DNA of 64,000 bases, from assembly GCA_029255685.2 (NCBI GenBank), contig CM055312.2:85973010-86037009 (forward strand), given 5' to 3'. The notes beneath the pieces are model-generated. The model had not been told where the DNA came from. It saw only the letters and a program-made list of their open reading frames with translations, and did no database searches. Position 1 is the first letter of the stretch, and every line of letters begins with the position of its first letter. The translations under genes and the position numbers were made by a program. The DNA comes from Silene conica. Taxonomy: Eukaryota; Streptophyta; Magnoliopsida; Caryophyllales; Caryophyllaceae. Of this stretch, positions 34,909 through 46,041 are shown piece by piece.

Positions 34909-35434
34909 TGTAACATCCCAATATTTCGAGACTTGGAAGTTTAAAGATTTTAAGTTCAAGTTCGAGAAATAATTTATATTTCGTAATTTGTGGAATTTCA
35001 TTTAAATAACTGATTAATTTATGTGAGAATATTTTAAAGGATTTAAATAAGATTTCATTTAATCGCGTAATTTACGTCTTAGCAATTTAAATTCATAGTC
35101 CGGAAATATTTGTATCGTCTTAAGTTTATAATTACCTTAAGTCGGTGTTTTTAGCTTAAACCGTCTTAAAACTTGTCTTATGGGCCTAACTTGTTAATGG
35201 CCAATTTTCCCTCTTTTTCCTCACAAAACCCTAACCCCACCATCTTCTACCTCCCTCCTTCATTTCATTTTTCAGATTTGTTACAAACACCATTTTAGTT
35301 TTCTCCTCCAAACCTTAAAACTCTCATAAAATCTTCATTTCTTATCCGATTGAGACGATTTTCGCGGCCACGGATTCCTCTTCTCGCCCTCGATCTTTCT
35401 AGGTAAGTTTTTACCCAAAATAATTCCGTCTTAT
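34909..35434 (+). repeat. 5' LTR of LARD copy 2, left piece
   Basis: AT-rich LTR start followed by a CT-rich leader (CCACCATCTTCTACCTCCCT) and a splice-donor-like TTTCTAG/GTAAGTTTT at about 35401. It ends in CTTAT, the duplicated target of the Athila insertion. Confidence 0.92.
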
Positions 35435-35659
35435 TGATGAGCTCCATTTTGGTCATCATTTTCTTCACATTTTCTTTATTTTCGGTCACGATTCGACCTC
35501 GATTTGCGTGTCTTTGGTTGTTTTTACGTCCGTTGCCTCGTATATTCCTATTCTATCCACTTTTTGTAGGTATTACGGCGGGGGCGAAGAAACGAGACAA
35601 ATCGAGGCGGATTTAGAGCGATTTATGAAGAATTATGAAGAAATTAGCAAGTCCATTCC

Positions 35660-36092
35660 CAGGCCCTCCCAGCCGGTCCCCAACCGGCGGCCGGTCGGCC
35701 GGCTGGGAGCTTTGACTTAGGATTTTGATAAAAATGAAGAAGTTTTCCAGACCCCAAAATCTGACTCCCGGCCGGTTCCCAGCCGGCAGCCGGTAGGCCG
35801 GCTGGGGATCAACTTCCCATACTTAGCCAAAATTCGAAGTTTGAAGAAAATGAAGAAATTACGTATGTTGGGGCAGATCACTCAAAAAGGGCTCCCAGCC
35901 GCTGGACAACCGGCAGCCGGTCCACCGGCTAAGGGGACCTGTGCAAGCTGAATATTAAAGAAGAAATCAGAAGTGAGCTAAAGGCCTCCCAGCCGGTGCC
36001 AGACCGGCAGCCGGCCGGTCGGCTGGGAAGCATGGCCAAGTGGAAAATTCTTTCAGGAGTCCATATCTCAGCCGGTCGACCGGCTGGGAGTC
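35660..36092 (+). repeat. CCGG dyad block upstream of the Athila TATA box (5' LTR)
   Basis: Five dyads with CCAGCCGGT...CCGGCTGGG outer arms; the last ends about 22 bp before the TATA box. Confidence 0.88.
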
Positions 36093-36113
36093 GCTTTTCA
36101 GATTTTCGCGCAC

Positions 36114-36120
36114 TATATAA
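36114..36120 (+). promoter_or_regulatory. TATA box of the Athila 5' LTR
   Basis: CTATATAAACCCGC context, just downstream of the dyad block; conserved in the 3' LTR. The predicted U3/R boundary lies about 30 bp further. Confidence 0.8.
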
Positions 36121-37119
36121 ACCCGCACTTAGTCTTTTATTTGATACGTTACTTTTGCACGCTTTTCTAGGGTTTTTCACTATTCCATTAGTTCATACTT
36201 AGCCTACAAAAACTCTCAAAAACTTTTAATCTTCTTTAGATCTTAGTTTAATCTTTCAATCCTTGTTAATCTTTCTTTAGTAATCTACTTAGTCTTGTTG
36301 TTGAGCATTTGTAGAGGATATTTTTGGGTTGTATTTTGAAGGGTTTGAAAGAATCTTTCAACTTGTTATCCAAGCTACTTCCTTTTTCATAATTATTGGT
36401 ATAATCTCTCTAATCTTCACTTAGTTATTGCATTTATCTAAGTTTCTTTTGAATCAATTGTTTACCCTTTGCTTGTTCATGATGTTTAGCATTTGTTTAT
36501 CCCTTGTTAACATGTTTTCCCTTGCCATGAGTGAGTAGTCCCTTTACTAGGGTTAGGGGTGATCTTGGGTAGTTGATGTTGATGTATGTTGTTTAGGGTT
36601 AAGGTTTAGGTTTCACCTTTGTTAGGTTTTCAATGTATGCATGCTAGATGTTCGATGAAATGCCTCAACGATGGTTGGGCATGATTCTTATTGTTGTTTG
36701 CCTTAGACGATAGTCTAGGACTTTCATGGGCATGTGTATGTGTTAGGTTGACCTTGTTTATAGCGAAAGCTAGAATAGGACTCGACCTTAGGTTAGTCAA
36801 ATCGAAAGACGAGACGGACCTAAACCTAACTTAGATGAGACCACTTAGCCCTATGCTTGTTTAACATCGACTACCCTAGTAACCCCCGACACCCTAGTTC
36901 CTTTAATCATTAATTTCATTTCAATTTACTTGCTTTAGTAGTTAATTAGTCTTTTCAATAATCAACCTATTACCCCGACTCTTGCTTAAATTAGAACATA
37001 ACTATACAACTATCCCCACCGTCTTCGCGAACGATAACCCTATTATACTACTTAATTTGGGTTTTTTTATAAATGTGTTTGATGCGTGAGAACCGACGAC
37101 TAAATCGCGTGCATCAAAA

Positions 37120-37137
37120 TGGCGCCGTTGCCGGGGA
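37120..37137 (+). promoter_or_regulatory. primer-binding site, tRNA-Asp type
   Basis: TGGCGCCGTTGCCGGGGA, 3 nt after the LTR; the sequence used by Athila and Tat/Ogre elements. Confidence 0.93.
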
Positions 37138-37299
37138 CGGTGTTAGAAGTTGTGTAGTTTAGTTTTAGCTTTAGTCTTGAGTTAGTTGAGCTTGTTTTGT
37201 TTTGATCAAAGATTTGGTAGTTAATTGTAGAGTGGTTGTTTTATTGCTCACCCTAGTGTCTAACAAACACTAGGACGACTAATTCGTTTGCTAAGTTTT

Positions 37300-38454
37300 A
37301 TGCCTAGGGGTGACTCTAACTCTTTGTTGTCAAGTTCCGAACCGGAGAGGCTCTTTCGGGCCTTAAGGAGGAAGACCATTGCAAGGGTAAGAATTGCGTC
37401 CCAAGCATCTACTAGCCAAAACAACCCATCTTCATCCGAACCACCAAGCCCCAATCAAAGCAATCCTAGCGCAACATCCGACAATTTTGACAACCCGTTT
37501 TATCAATCACCACCACAATCACCACACTTTCCAAATAACCATCAAATTCATATAATGGCCGTTCTTCGTGATCATAACCGGCCCAATCACAATGACACCA
37601 CCAATCCAATCAACTTTGGTACTCTCGTCCCTCAAAATTTTGAAAAACACCCTTCGCAAATGAGTTCTATCGAGAAGAACGCCTTTAGCGGGGCTTCTCA
37701 CGAAGATGCTCATGGGCACTTGAGAAAATTCAAGGGTAAAGTCGCAATGATAAAGAAAACGGGAGTACCCGAGGAGACATTAAGGCTTATGCTTTTCCCC
37801 TATTCCTTAACCGACAAGGCGGATAGGTGGTTAAATGTCCATGCTCCAAATACATTCACCACATGGGACGACTTGGCAACGGCCTTCCTTGCCAAGTACT
37901 ACCCGTCCTCTAAGACCGCGATGCTCCGAAATGAGATAACTCAGTTTCAGCAAGACGAGGGAGAATCTTTGGGAGAAGCTTGGGATAGATACCAAGATTT
38001 GCTTGCTAAGTGCCCACACCATGGGATACCGACTTGGTACACGACCCAAACCTTTTTTCAGACTCTTCTCCCCCGGACGAAAGAAATGGTTAATGCATCG
38101 GCGGGTGGTAGCTTTGACCACTTGCCGCATGAGGAGGGAACGGAGCTAATAAAAAAGATCGTTGATTCGGAGGAAAATTATGGTACTAGGGGGAATGTCT
38201 TGAGAAAGAGTAGCAAGTACCCTAGTGAGCACCTTTCCAACTCAAAGGCGAACGAGGAAACCAATGCCAAGTTGGACATGTTAACCAAGAAATTGGAAGA
38301 ATTGACTAAGGGCTCCACTAGTAAAGAAACCAAGAGCAATGTCCCGGGGATGTACCAAGTAAATAGTGTTGCCACATGTGATTTGTGCGGAGGAAATGGG
38401 CACACATTTGAAGTTTGTGCAAACAACTCAATTGAGGAAAGTGGAAGTGAGTAA
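37300..38454 (+). CDS. gag: Athila gag (capsid/nucleocapsid), ends at a premature TAA
   Basis: Starts at ATG 37300 (PRGDSNSLL...). A Retrotrans_gag-type domain spans roughly residues 120-290, with conserved FPYSLTDKADRWL, FLAKYYP and ETLREAWDRY-like segments (here GESLGEAWDRYQDLL). A zinc knuckle C-x2-C-x4-H-x4-C (CDLCGGNGHTFEVC) sits at about 360-373. Gag forms the particle that packages element RNA in the cytoplasm. The frame stops at TAA 38452-38454, but the same frame stays open on the other side with typical Athila Asn/Gln-rich sequence, so the stop is likely a mutation (CAA or GAA to TAA) and gag-pol was one frame. Confidence 0.93.
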   Translation: MPRGDSNSLLSSSEPERLFRALRRKTIARVRIASQASTSQNNPSSSEPPSPNQSNPSATSDNFDNPFYQSPPQSPHFPNNHQIHIMAVLRDHNRPNHNDTTNPINFGTLVPQNFEKHPSQMSSIEKNAFSGASHEDAHGHLRKFKGKVAMIKKTGVPEETLRLMLFPYSLTDKADRWLNVHAPNTFTTWDDLATAFLAKYYPSSKTAMLRNEITQFQQDEGESLGEAWDRYQDLLAKCPHHGIPTWYTTQTFFQTLLPRTKEMVNASAGGSFDHLPHEEGTELIKKIVDSEENYGTRGNVLRKSSKYPSEHLSNSKANEETNAKLDMLTKKLEELTKGSTSKETKSNVPGMYQVNSVATCDLCGGNGHTFEVCANNSIEESGSE

Positions 38455-41400
38455 GAATTGTATGCTTTCCAAGCATTCAATAATCCTAGAGGCCAAAATA
38501 CTTTCAACCCCAATTCAAACTACTATCATCAAGGGATTAGAGGTAGTCCTTATATGAGTTACAAAAGCACCAATATGTTGAATCCTCATCAAATTCAACA
38601 ACCTCAAGTGCAAAACCCCCCCGGTTTTCAACAAAGGGGTGGAAACTTCAACCCGAGGAACAATTTCAACAACAACAATTTATACCAAGGCAACCAATCT
38701 AATCAAGACAATTAAGGCTTTCAACAAAGTTTCAATGATCCGAACTTCAACCCCAATTTTCAAAACAACCAAAATCCACAAAATTTCAATCCAAATTTCA
38801 ACAACAACAATCCAAATTTCAACAACAACCAAAACCACAACCAACGCCAAAACCAAAACTTCAATCCACCACCATTTCAAAACAACCCCAATCAAAATCA
38901 AAACAACTACAACCACAACCCACAAAATCCCAACAACCCAAATTACAACCAAAATTTCAACCAAAACTTTCCACCAAACAATCTAGGCCAAAACTTCAAC
39001 AATCAAGTTCCGAACGGCAACTCCCAAGGCGGGGGTGCAAGGAATGATTATGGGTTCCCCTTGCCCCTCACCAATGCACCTCACCAAGATTCTAGTGATT
39101 CCCAAGTGGGAGAGTTATTGAAGCTTGTCAAGAACATGCAAGCAACTCACACCCAAGAGATGGCTAATTTGAAGAGTGCCAACCAAAGGGAGATACGGGA
39201 AATGGAGGCTCGAGTTGCCTCTCAAGCTCTAGCAAATCCACAAAGGCCACCGGGCGGCTTCCTTGCCCAAGGTCAAAGTTCCAAAGATGCATCACACAAT
39301 CACCAAGCACATGCGGTGATTTTGAGAAGTGGAACGGAGCTAGAGGACCCGTACAAAGACTACAATTATGGTGAAGAGGAGCCTATCTTGGAGCTTGTGA
39401 AAGACAAAGGAAAAGAAGTTGATGGTGGCACTTCAAGGGATGATGACTTTTATGTGGAGGACCTCCCTTATGAGGAGAAAGAAGAAGAAGTTATCTTGGA
39501 GGAGGTGGATTCTAGACAAGAGGAGTTGGTTGCAAAACCAACTACTAAGGTAACAAGCAAACCAACACCCACCAAGGTACTATCTAACCCTCAACCAACT
39601 AGCTTGCCTTATCCTTCAAGGGCCTTGAAGGGAAAGGAAAACTTCAAGTTCACAAACTTTTGTAAAATGATTGAAAAACTTGAAGTGACCCTTCCCATTA
39701 CGGAGGTGATATTGAATATGCCGACTTACTCCAAATTTTTAAAAGAAATCTTGTCGGGCAAGAGAACCTTGGGTGACCAAGAAGTAATGGCTATGAGGGA
39801 GGAGTGTAGTGCACTTCTCCTCCAAAAGGAGCCAAAGAAACTTGGTGATCCGGGGAGTTTCTCTATCCCTTGCATAGTCGGTGGCATTCCAATCTCTCGT
39901 GCCCTTTGTGATTTAGGAGCTAGTGTAAGTGTGCTCCCTTTGAAAGTTGCAAAAAGAATTGGCTTGAATGATTTAGTTCCCACAAGTATCACCCTCCAAT
40001 TGGCGGATAGGTCCGTCAAGCGCCCTTTGGGAGTGCTTGAGGATGTACCCGTCAAGGTGGATAAGCATTTAATTCCCGCCGATTTTGTTGTCCTTGATAT
40101 CCCGGAGGATAGCCACACTCCCATCATCCTTGGTAGGCCTTTCTTGGCTACCGGAGGCGTCTTGATAGACGTTAAGAATGGGCGGCTCACCTTTAGAGTT
40201 GGGGATGACAAAATTGATTTTAATCTACCTACTATGATGAAAGGTCCAAAGCATGATGAAGCATTTACATTGGACATTGTGGAGCAAGTGGTAAGGGAGA
40301 TAGTAGAGATGGAAGAAGAGGAGGAAAGCCACATGGAACAATTATGTGGCATCACAACTAGTGAAGACAAAGAAATGGATGAGAACATTGAGCTAGAAGA
40401 TGAGGAAGTTGAGAAGGTGGAGGGGATGCTCCCTCTAAAGGTACAACTCAAAACCCTTCCTCCCTCCCTCAAGTATGCCTTTCTTGGGGAGGTAGAGGCT
40501 TACCCGGTGATCATCAATGCCAACCTCAATGAGCAACAAGAATCCAAACTCATTTCAACTTTAAAGGATCATAGGAGCTTATTGGGGTATAGCCTTGATG
40601 ACATCAAGGGGCTAAGCCCGAACCTTTGCATGCATCGAATAATTCTTGAAGAAGGGAGTCGACCTAGAGTGGAAGGTCAAAGGAGATTGAATCCGAAAAT
40701 GGCGGATGTAGTGAAGGGTGAAGTTCTTAAGTTGCTTGAGGCCGGAATCATATATGAGATCACGGATAGCCGGTGGGTGAGCCCCGTCCATGTTGTCCCC
40801 AAGAAGGGGGGTGTAACATTGGTTACACAAGAGGATGGGACTCTCCTACCGACTCGTCCGGTGACGGGTTGGAGGATGTGTATTGATTACCGCAAGTTGA
40901 ATGCGGCCACTCTCAAAGACCATTTCCCAATCCCCTTTATTGATCAAATGTTAGAGAGACTTGCGGGGCATTCGTACTATTGTTTTCTTGACGGTTATTC
41001 CGGGTTTTTTCAAATACCCATTCACCCGGAAGACCAAGAGAAAACAACTTTTACATGCCCCCAAGGTGTGTATGCTTATCGGAGGATGCCATTCGGGTTG
41101 TGTAATGCACCCGGCACCTTTCAAAGGTGCATGATGGCCATCTTTGCCGATTTTCTTGAGAAATCTATGGAAGTTTTTATAGATGATTGCAGTGTTCATG
41201 GTGATTCTTTTGATCTAGGACTTCCTAATCTTGTAAATGTGTTGAAAAGATGTGAGGAGCACAACCTTGTCCTCAATTGGGAAAAGTGCCATTTCATGGT
41301 AGAGGAGGGGATTGTGCTTGGTCACATAGTGTCCAAGAGGGGGATAGAAGTCGATGGTGCAAAAGTGGCGGTCATTGAGAACTTGTCACCCCCCACCAAT

Positions 41401-43360
41401 GTGAAAGGGTTGAGGAGTTTTCTTGGGCATGCCGGCTTTTACCGGCATTTTATCAAGGATTTTTCAAAAATTGCCAAGCCATTGACTTCTCTTCTTCTCA
41501 AGGATGCTCCCTTTTTATTTACTAATGATTGTCTTGAAGCCTTTTCTAGGATCAAAGAAGCACTTGTGACGGCTCCTATTATTCGTGCTCCGGATTGGGG
41601 ATTGCCTTTTGAGATCATGTGTGACGCATCCGATTACGCGGTAGGAGCGGTCCTAGGTCAAGTTGTGGATAGGAAACACCACGTGATATACTATTCAAGC
41701 AAGACTCTTGATCAAACTCAAGCAAAGTATTCCACGACCGAAAAGGAGATGTTGGCAATCGTGCATGTCATTGAGAAGTTTAGGCAATGTCTCATGGGAT
41801 CTAAAGTGGTGGTGTACTCCGATCACACCGCTTTGAGACAATTAATGTTGAAGAAGGATGTCAAGCCAAGACTCTTGAGATGGGTCCTTTTACTCCAAGA
41901 ATTTGATCTAGAGATAAGAGACAAGTCGGGGTCGGAGAATGTAGTTGCGGACCACTTGTCTAGATTGACTTTTGAGGATCATGGTTTGCATGATAGAGAT
42001 GGCCCGATCAATGAATGGTTGCGTGAAGATAGTTTGATGGCAATAGGCAATAAGTTGCCTTGGTTTGCGGATATTGCCAATTATCTTGTTAATGGCTTTA
42101 TCCCGGAGGAGTTGGAAGCAAGAGATAGGAGAAAATTGAAAGTTGATGCTAAGAGATATTTTTGGGATGATCCCTACCTTTTCAAAAAGTGTGGGGATGG
42201 ACTCTTGAGGAGATGCGTATCAAAGGAAGAGGGGCTTAAAATTGTGGATCGGCTTCACAACTACGCCTATGGAGGGCACTTGGCGGCTTCACGGACTATA
42301 GCCGGCCAAGGTTCTTCAAGGAGGGTTCTTTTGGCCTTCTATGTTTAAAGACATTCACGATGTAGTAAGATCTTGTGACGCTTGTCAAAGGTCCGGCAAC
42401 ATCGGTAAAAGGAATGAGATGCCCCTAAAAACCATCTTGGAGATTGAGTTGTTTGATTGTTGGGGGATTGACTTCATGGGACCTTTCCCCAATTCATGCG
42501 GGAATGAGTACATCTTGGTAGCCGTGGACTATGTCTCGAAATGGATTGAGGCGGTTGCCTCCCCCACCAATGACTCCAAGGTAGTGGTAAAGCTCTTCAA
42601 GACCATCATCTTTCCCCGTTTTGGTGTACCCCGAATTGTGATAAGTGATGGAGGTTCCCACTTCCGGAAACACACATTCAAAGCCCTTCTAGCCTCTTAT
42701 GGAGTGACCCACAAGGTAGCACTTGCCTACCACCCTCAAACTAGTGGGCAAGTGGAGGTTTCAAACCGTCAAATCAAGGCTATTTTAGAGAAGGTGGTGC
42801 AAAAGAACCGGAAAGATTGGTCCCAAAAATTGAATGATGTGCTATGGGCTTTGAGGACGGCTTACAAAACACCTATAGGAATGACTCCCTACAAGCTTGT
42901 GTACGGGAAAGCATGCCACTTACCGGTGGAGCTTGAGCACAAGGCTTGGTGGGCCTTGAAGGAGATGAACTTCGACTTAGACATGGCCGGGGAGAAAAGA
43001 TTCTTGCAAATGAGTGAGCTTGAGGAGCTTAGATATGAAGCTTATGAGAGTTCAAAACTCTATAAGGAGCAAACGAAGAAGTGGCATGATGCCAAGTTAA
43101 TGAAGAAGAATGTGAGCATATGAGACCTTGTTCTCCTTTTCAATTCAAGAGTAAAGAACTTTCCGGGAAAGCTTAGATCACGATGGTCCGTGCCCTTCAA
43201 AGTTATGGATATTTCACCTCATGGGGCCTTTGAACTTTGGAGTGAAGGCGGTGGCACCTTCAAAGTCAACGGACATCGGATTAAGCGCTATTATCAAGGA
43301 GATTCCAAAGGCACCGTCGAAGTTATTGACCTCGGGGACCCACTCCCCGAGGAGGATTGA
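38455..43360 (+). pseudogene. pol: Athila pol: protease, reverse transcriptase, RNase H, integrase; disabled
   Basis: The gag frame resumes at 38455, is stopped by TAA 38713-38715, then runs open to 42348. It holds an Asn-rich linker (38716-39050), protease (CDLGAS, active-site Asp at 39910), reverse transcriptase with FIDDC at 41176-41190, RNase H (MCDASD, YSTTEKEML, YSDHTALR; 41600-41980) and the His half of the integrase zinc finger. Near 42303-42306 one extra base shifts the reading by +1; integrase continues at 42341-43123 with the Cys pair (SCDACQ) and the D-x58-D-x35-E triad (D44, D103, E139 of that frame). A TGA at 43121-43123 cuts off the tail, which stays in frame (FNSR, KLRSRWS, FKVNGHR) to 43360. 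Four lesions make it non-functional; catalytic residues remain, so decay is recent. Confidence 0.94.
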
Positions 43361-43631
43361 TTTCAAGGAAGTTTGTTCATGAAAGGTTTGGTGGAGTCAC
43401 TTAATAACCACCGGTTGTAAGTATTAGTTTCCTTTAGTTCATCTAGATTGCATGGTAGTTTCATGGTTAGTTCGGTTTTAGTTTAATTTTTAGCTTGCAT
43501 GAGATATTTGGATATGTTTGTTGCTTGTTTGTGGATAATTCATGAGTATAGTCGGAGGATTATGGGCAAAACCGTTGTTGGCAAAGTTGATTTTTATGTT
43601 CAAATTAAATTATTTCTCGAAATTGTGTACA
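43361..43631 (+). other. pol to dyad-block spacer of Athila
   Basis: Noncoding link after the pol stop; AT-rich with no repeat. Confidence 0.5.
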
Positions 43632-44222
43632 GGTACTCCCAGCCGGCCCACCGGCCGACGGTACCATACCGGCTGGGAGGACCTGGACACATTTCTGTTT
43701 TTGATAATTTATTTGGGCAGATTTCAGATTTTGCATCCCCAGCCTGTACCAAACCGGCAGCCGGTCAGCCGACTGAGAAGACGAATCCTTGTTCAAAAAA
43801 TCAAAAAATTTAAGAAGGCTTGATTCCCAGCCGGCAGGCCGGCAGCCGGCCCACCGGCTGAGAATCATGAGTTGTGAACCAAGTGTGAAGAAAAAGCAAA
43901 GGAGAAGGATCCCCAGCCGCTCGGCCGGCAGCCGGTCCGCCGGCTGGGAGTGTTTATAAGTGAAGATATTGAAGAAAAAGAAGACAAAGAAGATCCCCAG
44001 TCGGTCGGCCGGCAGCCGGTCCGCCGGCTGGGAGAATTTTTCCGTGAAATTGAAGAAGAAGAGAAGACGAAGCAGATTTGAAGACTGATTTTGAGCCGGT
44101 CGGCCGGCAGCCGGTCCGCCGGCTCAGAATCAAGCCCCTTAGAAAAATTTCGCAAAATCAAAAAATTCCAAACCCTCACTCTCAGCCGGTGGGCCGGCGG
44201 CCGGTCCCCAACCGGCTGAGAG
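43632..44222 (+). repeat. internal CCGG dyad block upstream of Athila ORF3
   Basis: Seven dyads (for example AGCCGGTCGGCCGGCAGCCG followed by GTCCGCCGGCTGGG) spaced 70-95 bp. The block ends in GTCGCGAATAATAAAGCACC, comparable in position and wording to the TTCGCGCACTATATAAACCC that follows the LTR dyad block. It may serve as a promoter for ORF3 (inference). Confidence 0.85.
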
Positions 44223-44466
44223 CCCCCTGTCGCGAATAATAAAGCACCAACTACCTTCATTTTTTCCTCATTCTTCCTCATTTTTCTTCATTTCTTCCAC
44301 TCTCTTCCTTATTTCCTCCTCTCCTTTTCATCCCTTACCTTCAAAAACACCTACAAACACCACCAAACTCTCCCAAATCAAAACCCCCTTCATTCCCTCA
44401 TCACCCCACCTTCAAATAGCCATATCGGGAAGAACGGAAAGGCGATCCAAATCAAGGCACGACCCT

Positions 44467-46041
44467 ATGGTGGAGCAAGAAGTGCAGAATGTGATGGATA
44501 GTAGCAACATTGGCCCGGATCCTTGCTTTCCCGGACTCACCTTTGCTACAATTCAACAAAAAGGTAATTTCACCTATTTTAAGAATCGCGCCCTTCACCC
44601 AACTAGGTTTATTGATAGAGCCGGTTTGAGGGAATTAGGGATTGAGAAAATAACTGCGGCTCTTTTTGACGGTATGGGTATGAAAGCTTTGTATGAAACA
44701 AAACCGGTTCACACATCTCCCCGGTTAACTTGGGAATTTTTGAGTTCTTTGGTAGTGACTAAGAACCGAACCGTGGGAAAAGTTGCCTTCTTAGAGTTCC
44801 GATTGATGAATAAGGAACACCGTCTCACATTAGAGGAATTTGCCTTAATTTTTGGGCTCGACGGAAAATTGCCCATTAAGCCTCCGGAGGGCTTTAATAC
44901 CGAACTCATTTGGACAGCCATCACCGGTCTTGTAAATGATAAAAACAAAAAGAAACCGGCTAATAGGGTGCATTTGGCACCGATTAGGATATGGCATAGG
45001 TTCATGGGGTGGACCGTTTTCTCTAGGGATGAACCGCATAATTTCACTACTACGAAACTCGAGATACTTGGTTGTTATTTGGTTGGTGGCCCGAAACTAA
45101 ACATTGCTCACCATATGGCCCTTCACTTGAGTAGGTTGGCATCCCAACCTCAGCTTACTACCCCCATTTGTGTTGGGGGGATGGTCACTTTGATTGCCAG
45201 TAACCGTTGTCAGAGGCACTTCACTGTTGACTACATTCAGGGTGAGAACGTGTTATCTCGCCGATACTTACAGGAGGCTTTGGGGTGGATCAAGTATAAC
45301 CCCAGTGATCGTAATGAGTATTGGCAGATACGCGTAGACAATAAGTTCAGGAACTCGGTGCCCTTGCCTAACACCGAGAGGATGAGAGTTGTCCCCGGGA
45401 ACACCTCCTACCTCCTTGATATAGAGGTGGACCCCGAGGAGCTCCCTCCCGACAAGCGTGCTCCGAGAGTTTACACCAGAGATAGAGTCGGTGCCACTCC
45501 TTCCGACCTCCAGTTTGAGCCATTTCAGGAGCCCCCCATTACCATGTCCCAGTTCCAGAGTGGTCCCTCGTACTTCCAGGGATCTACCTCCGCCTCCGGT
45601 TCATCTTCATCTTCATGCCCCCAAGAGCTTATTGATTTCATGGCCCGGGTTGACTTGGGAATGAAGAAAGCGGCGGATCTAGCAGACGAGCGCCAAGCTT
45701 TGGCCGATGAGCGTCACAGGGATGTGACCTATAGGCTTGATTACCTCTACCATGATCAAGCCTATGGGACATTTCCGAGTTATGATCGGTCCGTCCGCGA
45801 GGGTTATCATCATCGGGCAGGTGGCCGCCCATCCTACTACATGCCTCCTGATAGGGGTTATGTGCCTCCTGAGGGTCATTTTTACGGGGAGATTAACGTC
45901 GCCCCGGGTTATTTTTCAAACCCGATCTTTCCCCCCAACTTCCGGGGAAATGAGGATTCGGGCCCTCCGAGGCATTCATCCTTCCATGGTGGGTTTAGTG
46001 ATGCGGGAGCTAGTGGGTCGCATGCCTCCCCCCTTCCGTGA
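44467..46041 (+). CDS. Athila third ORF (ATHILA ORF-1 family, env position)
   Basis: An intact 524-residue frame from ATG 44467. It follows pol where Athila elements carry their env-like gene, and matches the ATHILA ORF-1 type by its FKNR, LEEFALIFGL, RIWHRFMG and CVGGMVTLIA-like blocks (about residues 30-260). The C-terminal third is low-complexity: Ser-rich (SASGSSSSSC), then Tyr/Gly/Pro-rich. I see no signal peptide and no clear membrane segment, so a membrane role is not supported by the sequence. Its function in Athila is not settled. It is notable that this frame is intact while pol has several lesions. A 5' CT-rich leader (44240-44440) and the dyad block precede it. Confidence 0.85.
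   Translation: MVEQEVQNVMDSSNIGPDPCFPGLTFATIQQKGNFTYFKNRALHPTRFIDRAGLRELGIEKITAALFDGMGMKALYETKPVHTSPRLTWEFLSSLVVTKNRTVGKVAFLEFRLMNKEHRLTLEEFALIFGLDGKLPIKPPEGFNTELIWTAITGLVNDKNKKKPANRVHLAPIRIWHRFMGWTVFSRDEPHNFTTTKLEILGCYLVGGPKLNIAHHMALHLSRLASQPQLTTPICVGGMVTLIASNRCQRHFTVDYIQGENVLSRRYLQEALGWIKYNPSDRNEYWQIRVDNKFRNSVPLPNTERMRVVPGNTSYLLDIEVDPEELPPDKRAPRVYTRDRVGATPSDLQFEPFQEPPITMSQFQSGPSYFQGSTSASGSSSSSCPQELIDFMARVDLGMKKAADLADERQALADERHRDVTYRLDYLYHDQAYGTFPSYDRSVREGYHHRAGGRPSYYMPPDRGYVPPEGHFYGEINVAPGYFSNPIFPPNFRGNEDSGPPRHSSFHGGFSDAGASGSHASPLP

Larger units (their letters stand above)
35435..37116 (+). repeat. 5' LTR of the Athila element
   Basis: Carries five CCGG dyads (35660-36092), a TATA box at 36114-36120 and a long U-rich leader. 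Compared with the 3' LTR, the dyad next to the TATA box is shorter by about 26 bp. Confidence 0.95.

Noticed and set aside
38680..38964. Val/Ile-rich 94-codon minus frame
   Set aside because: Shadow of the Asn/Gln-rich gag-pol linker on the opposite strand.
39726..40472. 248-codon minus frame
   Set aside because: Antisense of the Athila protease region; Ser-rich because the sense strand is Glu-rich.
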